Shown here in pieces: positions 44,611 to 53,633 of a stretch of DNA of 64,000 bases; the first letter of the stretch is position 1, and each line of letters starts with the position of its first letter. The translations under genes were made by a program, and so were the position numbers. This DNA comes from CAYWBU01 sp942491525. GTDB taxonomy: Bacteria > Desulfobacterota > Desulfomonilia > UBA1062. Below the pieces are notes generated by a model. That model ran no database searches and was not told the origin of the DNA. It saw only the letters and a list, made by a program, of their open reading frames with translations. The DNA lies in the NCBI GenBank assembly GCA_942491525.1, contig CALOBW010000056.1, forward strand, positions 496,001 to 560,000, written 5' to 3'.

Positions 44611-44901
44611 GTGACCGAACTTGGAACCAAATATAAATGCTATAAGTGTGGCTGTAAGTTTTATGACCTTGGCAAAGAGGTTGCTCTCTGTCCTCACTGC
44701 GGCGAAGATCAGGCCAATGAGGAGAGCAAGAAGATGCTCAAGCGCAAGAAACGCCGCGTGCTTTCCAAGACCAAGACCGACGTCAAGCCCATTGTTGATG
44801 AAAACGTGGCTGAGACCGAGACCAAGAGCGACGATGATGATGACTACATTCTCGATATGGACGACATCGTAATGGATGACTCCGCCGAGGATGAGGACTA
44901 G
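44611..44901 (+). CDS. FYDLN-type acidic zinc-ribbon protein
   Basis: A 96-residue protein starting at GTG 44611 with GGAG upstream. The N-terminus LGTKYKCYKCGCKFYDLGKE followed by CPHC forms a four-Cys zinc ribbon with the FYDL signature (TIGR02300-like). A basic stretch (about 43-54) and a strongly acidic tail with a run of Asp follow. Such proteins are found in alpha- and deltaproteobacteria; the function is unknown. A TTGACA (44552-44557) upstream may be its -35. The last 4 bp overlap the convergent YihY gene. Confidence 0.75.
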   Translation: MTELGTKYKCYKCGCKFYDLGKEVALCPHCGEDQANEESKKMLKRKKRRVLSKTKTDVKPIVDENVAETETKSDDDDDYILDMDDIVMDDSAEDED

Positions 44902-46061
44902 ATATCTTCCATGGTGGTCTGATTCAGATCACTCGCAATGATGGTGAGGCCCTGCAGGGTCTCATCATCGAATTCCCCAATAAATATTCTGCTTAGCGTG
45001 TGCAGGCTTATGTCGGCAGCGGCCCGTCCGGGCAGCATGATGTTCTCTTTGATAATCAGCAGTTTCTCGGCCTTGAGGGTGTCGATCGCCTTGGTGACGA
45101 TCTCGGGCGGCAGATTGAGCTCCTTGCGGATGGCCGGTTCGCTCAGGTAGATGCCGGCGTTCAAGTTGTTGAAGAGCAGGCGGTAGATCTTGATGGCGGC
45201 CTCCAGATACTGGGCCGGCGAGGTCTTGGCGCCCAGCGGCGTCAGTTCCGGATACTGGATCGCCTTGCTGAGCTCGGCGCCCAGCAGCATGATGATCCAG
45301 TTGATCCAGATCCAGAGCAGGAAGACCGGGATGGCGCCCAGGGAGCCGTAGATGGTGAACTTGGCCGTGGCATACTCCATGTAGATCTGGTAGCCGTAGT
45401 TGGCCAGCTGCCAGGCCAGGCCGCCGAAAATGGCGCCGTAGATGGCCGGCCGGGTCTTGACCTCGGTGTTGGGGATCAGCTTGTAGACCAGGAAGAGGGC
45501 GAAGATCACATAGAAGCCCAGCATGGGCTGCAGGCTCTGCAGGCGCTCGAAGCCGGGTATTATCTCGGCAAAGGTTGAGAAGACGCTGATCAGCATCACC
45601 AGGGCCATGGGACCCAGGGTGGTGATGGTCCAGTAGGTGGCGAATTTGATCCAGACTGCGCGGTCGTCCTGGCGGCCCCAGACGCTGTTGATCGATTTCT
45701 CCATGTTCTGGAAGAGGGGCACGAAGGCCACCACGAAGAAGCCGGTGCCGATCACGCCCAGGGCGCCGGCATTGATCTTGTTCACGTAGCCCTGCACATA
45801 GTCCATGACCTTGATCTTGTGCGAGGGGTCCAGGAAGTTGGAGATGGCCGGCAGGATGACGTTCTGCTGCACCTCCTCGAAACCGCCCAGAATCTTGAAG
45901 AGCGAGAGGGCCACCGCCATCAGGGGCACCAGTGCGATCAGGGTGGTGTAGGTCAGGGAGGTGGCCCAGAGGAAGCCGTTGTGGCTCTTGAAACTGCGCC
46001 AGATATGGCAGACATAGCGGTTGCAAGCCTCTCTGCCGCTGATTATTTTATCAGCTGTCAT
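44898..46061 (-). CDS. YihY/UPF0761 family inner membrane protein
   Basis: A 387-residue protein with about six membrane helices (residues 30-290) carrying family segments WATSLTYTTLIALVPLMAV, GFFVVAFVPLFQNMEKSIN and FLLWIWINWIIMLLGAELS. Residues about 310-385 form a soluble winged-helix-like tail, seen in the longer members. The old name ribonuclease BN is a mis-assignment; the function is not established. It is the last gene of the DUF4911-hypothetical-cvpA-yihY operon, 3 bp after cvpA. Confidence 0.85.
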   Translation of the reverse strand: MTADKIISGREACNRYVCHIWRSFKSHNGFLWATSLTYTTLIALVPLMAVALSLFKILGGFEEVQQNVILPAISNFLDPSHKIKVMDYVQGYVNKINAGALGVIGTGFFVVAFVPLFQNMEKSINSVWGRQDDRAVWIKFATYWTITTLGPMALVMLISVFSTFAEIIPGFERLQSLQPMLGFYVIFALFLVYKLIPNTEVKTRPAIYGAIFGGLAWQLANYGYQIYMEYATAKFTIYGSLGAIPVFLLWIWINWIIMLLGAELSKAIQYPELTPLGAKTSPAQYLEAAIKIYRLLFNNLNAGIYLSEPAIRKELNLPPEIVTKAIDTLKAEKLLIIKENIMLPGRAAADISLHTLSRIFIGEFDDETLQGLTIIASDLNQTTMEDI

Positions 46062-46064
46062 CCC

Positions 46065-46550
46065 TTAACCTTTCAGTTGTTCGTGTATTTTGCCCGGTAC
46101 AATTGCCTTGGCATAAGAGATAATTCGGTTGGAATAGGGCACAGCTTGAGAATCTTCAATAATTGCACTGCCATCAGGCAGCACAATTTGTGTCAAAGTC
46201 AGGGTGACCATGGCGATCAGGGCCCCCTTGGTCAGACCCATGGCGCCGCCCAGCAGGCGGTTGACCACCGAGAGGGCCGTGTCCTTGGTCAGCCGTTCGG
46301 CAAGTTTGAAGATGATGCGGATGGCGATGTAGAAGAGCAGGAAGATCAGGATGTAGCCGAAGATCCCGTCAGCATCCTTGATGTGCAGGCTGCCGAGCAG
46401 GTCGCTGGCCACCGCCGAGTAGCGCTTGGCCAGGAAGAATCCCAGCAGCAGCGCGCTCAGCGAGGAGATGCTCTTGAGGATGCCGTGCATCAGGCCCATG
46501 GTCAGGAAGATCAGCAGGCAGATGATGACGATCAGATCGAGGATGTTCAC
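46065..46550 (-). CDS. CvpA family membrane protein
   Basis: A 161-residue protein with four membrane helices, of the CvpA (colicin V production) family. The N-terminal ILDLIVIICLLIFLTMGLMHG and the VVNRLLGGAMGLTKGALIA segment are typical. CvpA proteins affect envelope stability and bile resistance in enterobacteria. The start overlaps the preceding gene's stop by 4 bp. Confidence 0.85.
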   Translation of the reverse strand: MNILDLIVIICLLIFLTMGLMHGILKSISSLSALLLGFFLAKRYSAVASDLLGSLHIKDADGIFGYILIFLLFYIAIRIIFKLAERLTKDTALSVVNRLLGGAMGLTKGALIAMVTLTLTQIVLPDGSAIIEDSQAVPYSNRIISYAKAIVPGKIHEQLKG

Positions 46551-46951
46551 TGTTCGATCCGGCTGAAGCTGACCTCGCTGACCTCTTTGAGGGCGATCTG
46601 GTAGCTGCCGAAGGCGGTGCTGCCCTGCAGCCGCGAGATGCCGCTGATGCGGATGGTGACGCTCTCTTCGGCATTGCTTAAGCGTACGGTGGCCTGGTCG
46701 GCCTCAATTTTGATGGAGTCGATGTTGCTGAAGGGGATGCGGACCTTGCCCTTGCCCAGAAAGCCCCGCAGGCTGGTCTTGCCGTCGATGGTGGCCTGTT
46801 TGATTGAGATCTGCTGGCCGCTGGAGTCAGTCAGCTGGGCGCTGAAGGGGGACGGCTGGTTGGCTTCAGGGTCCTGGCCGCCGAAACCGGACATGCCCAT
46901 CATTGGCAGGGTCAGCATGAGGGCCAGAATCAGAGTTGTGATGCGTTTCAT
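46547..46951 (-). CDS. Secreted protein of unknown function
   Basis: A 134-residue exported protein with a signal peptide (cleavage about residue 21-25) and a mature beta-rich domain: alternating strands such as GKVRIPFSNIDSIKIEAD and ESVTIRISGISRLQGSTAFG. I do not recognise a named family. It sits between the DUF4911 gene and cvpA with a one-base junction upstream and a 4-bp overlap downstream, so it is translationally coupled in an envelope operon. Confidence 0.65.
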   Translation of the reverse strand: MKRITTLILALMLTLPMMGMSGFGGQDPEANQPSPFSAQLTDSSGQQISIKQATIDGKTSLRGFLGKGKVRIPFSNIDSIKIEADQATVRLSNAEESVTIRISGISRLQGSTAFGSYQIALKEVSEVSFSRIEQ

Positions 46952-47167
46952 TTAGTAAACCTCCTTGATTGCGCCTTCCTTAATAAGGGCGTCGATCACG
47001 CTTGCAAGATCATCGGCCTGGCATGCGGGGCTGGCGATGAAAGCCTCGCCCCGGTGGGCGTCGATGGTGGTGAGCTGGCAGAGCCCGTCGTATCCTTCCA
47101 GGATAAACTTGACGTAGGCGATTCTGTTGCGCTCGAGCCGGATATTGATATTATGCATATTATCCAC
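46952..47167 (-). CDS. DUF4911 family protein
   Basis: A 71-residue soluble protein with the DUF4911 pattern YVKFILEGYDGLCQLTTIDAH, known mainly from deltaproteobacterial genomes (Geobacter and relatives). It heads a leftward operon with the secreted unknown, cvpA and yihY, diverging from the bactofilin-atp operon. The function is unknown; its main value is as a lineage marker. Confidence 0.7.
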   Translation of the reverse strand: MDNMHNINIRLERNRIAYVKFILEGYDGLCQLTTIDAHRGEAFIASPACQADDLASVIDALIKEGAIKEVY

Positions 47168-47292
47168 GGCTAATGGATAGCATAAGCATTTGGCTTTCTC
47201 AAGCGGCGGCGTTAAGGTTGGGCAGCTTATTTGTTGGAAAATGTCAAATTCTTGTGTTATGAATCAGCCAATTGCATGGGAGGTGAACCGTT

Positions 47293-47691
47293 GTGAAGAG
47301 AAATACTTCAAATGTTGATAATATAGTTGGCCTTTTGGGCAAGGGTACCGAGTTTGACGGTAAACTTGTCTTTGATGGCACCGTGCGTGTTGACGGCAAG
47401 TTTAAGGGTGAAGTCTTTACCAAGGGCGTTCTGGTTGTTGGTGAAGGCGCCGTTGTGCATGCCGAAGTTGAGGCTGACACCATCATCGTCAGCGGTGAAG
47501 TGCACGGCAACCTCAAGGCCTCCAAGCGCATCGAGATCCGCTCTCCCGGGCGGCTCTACGGCAACATCAAGACCGCAACCCTGCTGGTTGAGGAGGGTGT
47601 CATTTTCGAGGGTAGTTGTCAGATGAATATGAAGGATTCTAAGCCTCTGATTTCAAAAGAACAACCCAAGAAAATTCTTGACAGTGTCTAG
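47293..47691 (+). CDS. Bactofilin family cytoskeletal protein
   Basis: A 132-residue polymer-forming protein. The right-handed beta-helix core (about 12-115) is built of repeats such as GTEFDGKLVFDGTVRVDGKFKGEV, with variable charged ends. It starts at GTG 47293 with GGGAGG upstream. Bactofilins scaffold cell-wall enzymes, chromosome segregation or polar structures. In Geobacter-like genomes a bactofilin gene also stands before ATP synthase genes. Only 27 bp separate it from atpZ, so it is likely the first gene of the ATP synthase transcript. Confidence 0.9.
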   Translation: MKRNTSNVDNIVGLLGKGTEFDGKLVFDGTVRVDGKFKGEVFTKGVLVVGEGAVVHAEVEADTIIVSGEVHGNLKASKRIEIRSPGRLYGNIKTATLLVEEGVIFEGSCQMNMKDSKPLISKEQPKKILDSV

Positions 47692-47718
47692 GCTACAAGT
47701 TAGGTTTTTCATTAACTG

Positions 47719-48015
47719 ATGGCTGAAAAACCGTCTGATAAGAATTTAAGGCGCGGCCTGATTAGACTGCGCCACAATGATAACAAGACACTCAACGATT
47801 TTGCATTGGTCAGTCAGCTGGGGTTTACCATGGCTGGCTGCATTGTGTTTTGTTTTGCTGTGGGTTATTGGCTGGATGCGTATCTGAATACGCACGGCCT
47901 GCTGATAGCTCTCGGAATAATTTTGGGGGTAATTGGTGGCGGCTTCACAGTGTTCAGACAGATACAGGAACTCTACAAGTCTGACGATGAAAGCAAACAT
48001 GATGGAATCGTATGA
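47719..48015 (+). CDS. atpZ: AtpZ/AtpI-like F0F1 ATPase accessory protein
   Basis: A 98-residue protein with two membrane helices (about 38-58 and 63-83; FTMAGCIVFCFAVGYWLD, GLLIALGIILGVIGGGFTVF). This is the AtpZ type of small accessory protein found at the head of many bacterial F-type operons, implicated in divalent-cation handling and c-ring assembly. It overlaps the following atpI by 17 bp. Confidence 0.85.
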   Translation: MAEKPSDKNLRRGLIRLRHNDNKTLNDFALVSQLGFTMAGCIVFCFAVGYWLDAYLNTHGLLIALGIILGVIGGGFTVFRQIQELYKSDDESKHDGIV

Positions 48016-48349
48016 TCTGATTAGACATACTTTGCATATTTCAGGTTTGGTTTTGCTTGTTTTGGCGGCAATGGCTGCTATTATGGGATACGGCAACATT
48101 GCGCTGGGACTCCTGCTCGGAGGCTGCGGAGGTTGTATCAAGTCTTTCCTCATGGTTCACGCGGTTCTGGGTGTGGGCGGTCCTGTGAAATCATTTCTCT
48201 CCCGTTACGTTGTGATTGGTGCTGTGTTTGCAGCAGCAGCTTATGTCTCGCTGGAGGCGTTCTTTGCCGCTGCGCTCAGTCTAATGTTTGTGCACCTCGT
48301 TTTCATTTGGGAACAGGTTAAATTTGCTAAGATAGAGGAAGTTCAATAA
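47999..48349 (+). CDS. atpI: ATP synthase subunit I
   Basis: An AtpI-type protein of about 116 residues with four hydrophobic helices. AtpI assists assembly of the c-ring in several bacteria, including Na+-ATPase organisms, which is relevant because this operon has to assemble two very different c-subunits. The start is one of two adjacent ATG codons at 47999/48002 inside atpZ; a further ATG lies 12 bases upstream. The stop overlaps the atpB start (TAATG). Confidence 0.82.
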   Translation: MMESYDLIRHTLHISGLVLLVLAAMAAIMGYGNIALGLLLGGCGGCIKSFLMVHAVLGVGGPVKSFLSRYVVIGAVFAAAAYVSLEAFFAAALSLMFVHLVFIWEQVKFAKIEEVQ

Positions 48350-49020
48350 TGGATGAAATCGGTGTCGTTAAGAAGTGGGTCTTAGAGCTGGGCGGTCACT
48401 CGTTTACCTTCAACTGGGAGTTCATTCTCTTCACCTGGGCCATCATGTTCTTTATCATCGTCTATGCATTGCTTGCCACCCGCAATGCGAAGCTGATTCC
48501 GGGCGGGCTGCAGTCGTCGGCCGAGCTGCTGGTGGCCACCTGGGATGATCTGGTCAAGGATTCGCTGGGCCTGGAAGACCGCAAGTACTTCCCCATGATC
48601 TGTACCGTCTTCATCCTCTTCTGGATCTGCAATATGATCGGCGTGCTGCCCTTCTTCAAGGAGCCGACCCAGGACCTCAACACAACCCTGAGCCTCGGCA
48701 TCATCGGCTTCGTGGTGGCCCACTACTCGGGCATCAAGGCCAAGGGCATCGGGCCCTACCTCAAAGCCTATGCCGAGCCGATCTTCTTCATGGCGCCGCT
48801 CAACATCATCGGCGAGCTCTCCAAGGTGGTTTCGATCTCGTTCCGTCTCTTCGGCAACATCATGGGCGGTTCGATCATCATCCTGGTTGTCAGTCATCTG
48901 GTCTTTTCGCTGGTGCTGCCGCCGTTTCTTTACGCCTTTTTCGGGATCTTCGTCGGAACCATTCAGGCCTTTGTATTTACCATGCTGACACTGGTCTACA
49001 TCTCAGTGCAGATTAGATAG
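48349..49020 (+). CDS. atpB: ATP synthase F0 subunit a
   Basis: Membrane stator subunit of 223 residues that forms the ion half-channels beside the c-ring. The essential Arg lies in SFRLFGNIMGGSIII, and helices before and after it fit the family. PLNIIGELSKVVSISFRLFGN is the canonical helix 5 segment. At 223 residues it is on the short side for the family. It is directly followed by the unusual five-hairpin c-subunit gene. Confidence 0.95.
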   Translation: MDEIGVVKKWVLELGGHSFTFNWEFILFTWAIMFFIIVYALLATRNAKLIPGGLQSSAELLVATWDDLVKDSLGLEDRKYFPMICTVFILFWICNMIGVLPFFKEPTQDLNTTLSLGIIGFVVAHYSGIKAKGIGPYLKAYAEPIFFMAPLNIIGELSKVVSISFRLFGNIMGGSIIILVVSHLVFSLVLPPFLYAFFGIFVGTIQAFVFTMLTLVYISVQIR

Positions 49021-49031
49021 GGAACTTGCTT

Positions 49032-50252
49032 ATGATCGATAGTGTTGAATTTGTAAAAGCTGGTCAGGTTTTCGGAGCAGGTATCGCCATGGGCCTCGGG
49101 GCCATCGGCGCAGCCCTGGGCGAGGGAATGGCAGGCGGCTACGCCAATGTCAGCATCGGCCGGCGCCCGGGCAACTCGTCCGGTTTCACCCGCAACATGC
49201 TGGTTGCCCAGGCCGTTGCCGAGACCTCGGCCATCTTCGCCCTGATGGTCTCCGTGCTGCTGCTCTTCACCGACATGTCCGGTCGCGGCGCCTGTGCCTG
49301 GGCTTCGGCCGTCGGCGCGGGCCTCTGCATGGGGCTGGGCTCCTTCGGCTCCGGCATCGGCGCCGGCTACCCCGGCTCCGAAGCCATCTGGGGCGTCTCG
49401 CGCCAGCCCGAAACCTCATCTCAGATGACCACCACCATGCTGGTCGGCCAGGCGGTCTGTCAGACCCCGGCCATCTTTGCCATGGTTATCGCCTTCATGC
49501 TGATCTTTACCGACACCACCGGCCTGGCGGTCTGGCCCTACAGCGCCTGTCTGCTGGGTGCCGGCATCTCCATGGGCTTCGGTGCCATCGGCTCCGGCTG
49601 GGGCGGCGGCGCCACCGGCGGTGCGGCCTGTCGCGGCTATGCCCGCCAGCCCAACTCCCGCGGCTCTCTGATGACCCTCATGCTGGTCGGCCAGGCGGTC
49701 GCCCAGACCCCGGCCATCTTCGCCCTGCTGGTGGCCATCATGCTGATTAACATCGGACCCGAGACCGGCAACCTGATGGTCACCATGGCCATGCTGGGCG
49801 CCGGCATCTCCATGGGGCTGGGGGCCATCGGCTCGGGCCTGGGCAACGGCGTCAATGCCGAGGCGGCCTGCGATGCGGTCAGCGCCGAGCCGGTCCTCTC
49901 AAGGCCCATGATGACCTTCATGCTGGTGGGGCAGGCCGTCGGTCAGACCCCGGTCATCTTTGCCCTGCTGGTCTCATTTATTCTGATCTTTAAATTCATG
50001 ACCTTTACTGCGGCCTTCACCCTGGCCAGCGCCGTCGGCCTCTTAAGTGCCGGCATCGCCATGGGCTTCGGCGCCATCGGCCCGGGCTACGGTAACGGTC
50101 TGACCGGTGCCAGCGCCTGCCGGGCCCTGGCCAACCATCCCGAAGAGCAGGGGCTCTTCATGCGCACCATGCTGGTGGCGCAGGCGGTTTCGCAATCAAC
50201 AGCAATCTACGCCTTAGTGGTAGCATTTTGCTTGATTTTTGTCGTAATATAG
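49032..50252 (+). CDS. Five-hairpin fused ATP synthase c-subunit
   Basis: A protein of about 406 residues made of five tandem F-type c-subunit hairpins (ten membrane helices), each about 75-80 residues: G-rich helix 1 (AGIAMGLGAIG-type), a polar loop with R-x-P or its remnant, and helix 2 (MLVxQAVxxTxAIFALL-type). Hairpin 1 keeps carboxylates in both helices (GEG; QAVAETSAIF). In hairpins 2-5 the helix-2 site is Gln (QAVCQTP, QAVAQTP, QAVGQTP, QAVSQST), and the helix-1 site is Ala, Gly, Asn, Asn. So four of five hairpins lack an ion-binding carboxylate. ATG 49032 is preferred; a TTG two codons earlier is possible. It sits between atpB and a normal atpE. Confidence 0.93.
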   Translation: MIDSVEFVKAGQVFGAGIAMGLGAIGAALGEGMAGGYANVSIGRRPGNSSGFTRNMLVAQAVAETSAIFALMVSVLLLFTDMSGRGACAWASAVGAGLCMGLGSFGSGIGAGYPGSEAIWGVSRQPETSSQMTTTMLVGQAVCQTPAIFAMVIAFMLIFTDTTGLAVWPYSACLLGAGISMGFGAIGSGWGGGATGGAACRGYARQPNSRGSLMTLMLVGQAVAQTPAIFALLVAIMLINIGPETGNLMVTMAMLGAGISMGLGAIGSGLGNGVNAEAACDAVSAEPVLSRPMMTFMLVGQAVGQTPVIFALLVSFILIFKFMTFTAAFTLASAVGLLSAGIAMGFGAIGPGYGNGLTGASACRALANHPEEQGLFMRTMLVAQAVSQSTAIYALVVAFCLIFVVI

Positions 50253-50276
50253 AAACGTAAATACAGGAGGATATAC

Positions 50277-50528
50277 ATGGACGCGATTACTGGTGCTGAT
50301 TTAGTTAAAGCTGCAGCTTTTCTGGGAGCAGGACTGGCCATGGGCCTGGGCGCTATCGGACCCGGCGTTGGCGAAGGTTTTGTTGGCGGTAAGGCCTGTG
50401 AGGCTATCGGCCGCAATCCCGATGAGGCCGGTCTGTTGACCCGTACCATGCTGGTTGCCCAGGCTGTTTCCGAGTCTACAGGGATCTACTCGCTGGTTGT
50501 AGCTCTGCTTCTCTTATTCGTCGTTTAA
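50277..50528 (+). CDS. atpE: ATP synthase F0 subunit c (single hairpin)
   Basis: An 83-residue rotor subunit with one hairpin. Helix 1 has GPGVGEGFVGG with Glu where Na+-type c-subunits of Ilyobacter have Gln32; helix 2 has AQAVSESTGIYSLV with the ion-binding Glu followed by Ser-Thr and a Tyr three residues on. This two-carboxylate set is the one described for the sodium-driven Fusobacterium nucleatum rotor. The loop RNPDEAG is normal. AGGAGG precedes the start. Its sequence is closest to hairpins 1 and 5 of the fused c-subunit upstream. Confidence 0.95.
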   Translation: MDAITGADLVKAAAFLGAGLAMGLGAIGPGVGEGFVGGKACEAIGRNPDEAGLLTRTMLVAQAVSESTGIYSLVVALLLLFVV

Positions 50529-50539
50529 GGAGGCCCGTT

Positions 50540-50968
50540 TTGATTGAACTGAATTGGACCCTGCTTGTGCAGATGGTCAATTTCCTGGTGCTGATGGTTG
50601 TACTGGACAAGCTCCTCTACAAGCCCATCCTCAAAGTGCTGGATGAGCGCGACGCGCGCATTGCCGGCGGCCAGGAGGCGACCAAGGAGTTGCTTGAGAA
50701 GGGAGATAAGATCTTTGCTGACTATACGGACCAGATCCATGAAGCTAAGGTTGATGCCCTCGGCGTGAAGAACGCAGCGCGCAAGGAGGCAACCAGTCAG
50801 GGCAACCAGGTAGTGGACGGGGCCCGTAAAGAGGCTGAGAAGATTATCGCCCAGATCCAGCAGGAGATGGCTGAGGAGGTCGAGCGGGCCAAGCAGGAGC
50901 TGGAGCCCGAGCTGCAGTCCATGGCTGCCGATATCGCCCAGCAGATCCTGGGAAGGAAGGTGGCATGA
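50540..50968 (+). CDS. atpF: ATP synthase F0 subunit b
   Basis: A 142-residue peripheral-stalk subunit: one N-terminal membrane helix (about 3-24) followed by a long, highly charged alpha-helix. The start is TTG 50540 with GGAGG seven bases upstream; the peptide then begins IELNWTLLVQMVNFLVLM, the conserved b-subunit N-terminus. It is paired with a second b-type subunit downstream, giving a heterodimeric b/b' stalk as in many deltaproteobacteria and phototrophs. Confidence 0.92.
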   Translation: MIELNWTLLVQMVNFLVLMVVLDKLLYKPILKVLDERDARIAGGQEATKELLEKGDKIFADYTDQIHEAKVDALGVKNAARKEATSQGNQVVDGARKEAEKIIAQIQQEMAEEVERAKQELEPELQSMAADIAQQILGRKVA

Positions 50969-51564
50969 TGGCTATTTACAGAAAAGCGCTGCCCCTGGTT
51001 CCGGTGCTGCTGATTCTGCTTGTGGGATTATGCTTTGGTTCTGAGGCTGCCGGAGAGGCCGCCAAGGATGAGGGCTTCCTGCGCAGCCTCCTCTATGAGA
51101 ACACCATGCGGATCATCAACTTCGCCATCCTGGCGGGTCTGCTCTGGTATCTGCTGGCCGAGAAGGTTAAAACTTTCTTCGCCGGCCGTCGCGAGGAGAT
51201 CGCCAGTACCATCGATGAGGTCGACAAGGCCAAGGCCGAGGCTGAAGGCCGCTACGCCGAGTATGAGGCCAAGATCAAGGGCCTCGAGGCTGAGATCGCC
51301 CACATCAAGGAGCTGGTCAGCGGCGAAGTTGAAAATGAGCATAACCGCATCATGGCCGAGAGCAAAGAGGCCGCCGAGAATGTGATTGCGGCTGCCAGAC
51401 TCTCCGCCGAGCAGGAGATCGCCAAGGCCCGCAAGGCGCTCAAGGACCAGGTCGTCGACCTGGCCGCCGAGATGGCCGCCGGCATGGTCTCTAAGAGTAT
51501 GGACAGCAAGGATCAGTCCCGCATTTTGGATGAATATCTTGAGAAGGTGGGGAGTCAAAAGTGA
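50965..51564 (+). CDS. ATP synthase F0 subunit b' (second b-type)
   Basis: A 199-residue b-type stalk subunit. An extra N-terminal hydrophobic segment with signal-peptide character (LPLVPVLLILLVGLCFG, about 8-25) precedes the usual membrane helix (IINFAILAGLLWYLL, about 49-65) and a charged coiled-coil rod. The leader may be cleaved, or both segments may span the membrane. It overlaps atpF by 4 bp and atpH by 4 bp. Confidence 0.9.
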   Translation: MMAIYRKALPLVPVLLILLVGLCFGSEAAGEAAKDEGFLRSLLYENTMRIINFAILAGLLWYLLAEKVKTFFAGRREEIASTIDEVDKAKAEAEGRYAEYEAKIKGLEAEIAHIKELVSGEVENEHNRIMAESKEAAENVIAAARLSAEQEIAKARKALKDQVVDLAAEMAAGMVSKSMDSKDQSRILDEYLEKVGSQK

Positions 51565-52106
51565 AGGCCCATAATATTGTAAGTCGTTATGCGAAGGCTC
51601 TCTATGATCTGGCTGTCGAAGAGAAGATTGAAGCCCAGATGCTGGCGGAGCTTGAGCAGATTGTCGGTATGGTTGAGGAGAATGAAGAGCTGCGGGCGTC
51701 AATCGCCAGCCCCCTCTACGATGATGCTTTGAAGAAGAAGATTCTGGCGGCTGTTGTCAGCCAGAGCCAGGGTTCAGCCTATCTGACCAACTTCTTGAAT
51801 ATCCTGATCGAGAAGGACCGGTTTGAATACCTGAACGATATCTTCTTAACCTTTAGAGATCTGGTGAATGAGGCCTCAGGCAAAGTTAAGGCGAGCGTCA
51901 TCAGCGCCGTCGACCTGGACGCCGCCGCCCAGCAGAAGATCGCCGCCGCCCTTTCGAAAAAGGTCAATAAAGAGGTCGGCCTCGAAGTCAGTGTTGACCC
52001 GGCAATTGTCGGCGGCATCATCGCCGAGGTTGAGGGTGTTGTATATGACGGCAGTGTGCGGACGCAGCTTGTTAAAATAAAACAGGGTTTAAAAGGGGAG
52101 ATTTAG
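51561..52106 (+). CDS. atpH: ATP synthase F1 subunit delta
   Basis: A 181-residue subunit that links the b/b' stalk to the top of F1 (OSCP equivalent). The N-terminal six-helix part begins IVSRYAKALYDLAVEE, and the C-terminal signature VDPAIVGGIIAEVEGVVYDGSV is present. It starts at GTG 51561, preceded by GGGGAG, overlapping the b' stop. Confidence 0.93.
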   Translation: MKAHNIVSRYAKALYDLAVEEKIEAQMLAELEQIVGMVEENEELRASIASPLYDDALKKKILAAVVSQSQGSAYLTNFLNILIEKDRFEYLNDIFLTFRDLVNEASGKVKASVISAVDLDAAAQQKIAAALSKKVNKEVGLEVSVDPAIVGGIIAEVEGVVYDGSVRTQLVKIKQGLKGEI

Positions 52107-52107
52107 G

Positions 52108-53625
<1,518 letters not shown>

Positions 53626-53633
53626 GAGCGGCT

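Noticed and set aside
44965..46026. Long second reading frame (353 codons) on the same strand as yihY
   Set aside because: It is the shifted frame of the well-conserved YihY gene and gives a Pro/Arg/Gln-rich, membrane-free product, a known artefact of G+C-rich codon use.
49032..50252. Possible CRISPR-like or satellite repeat array
   Set aside because: The repetition is at protein level with a period of about 75-80 codons and diverged DNA; it is a fused c-subunit gene, not a repeat array. No CRISPR array was seen anywhere in the window.
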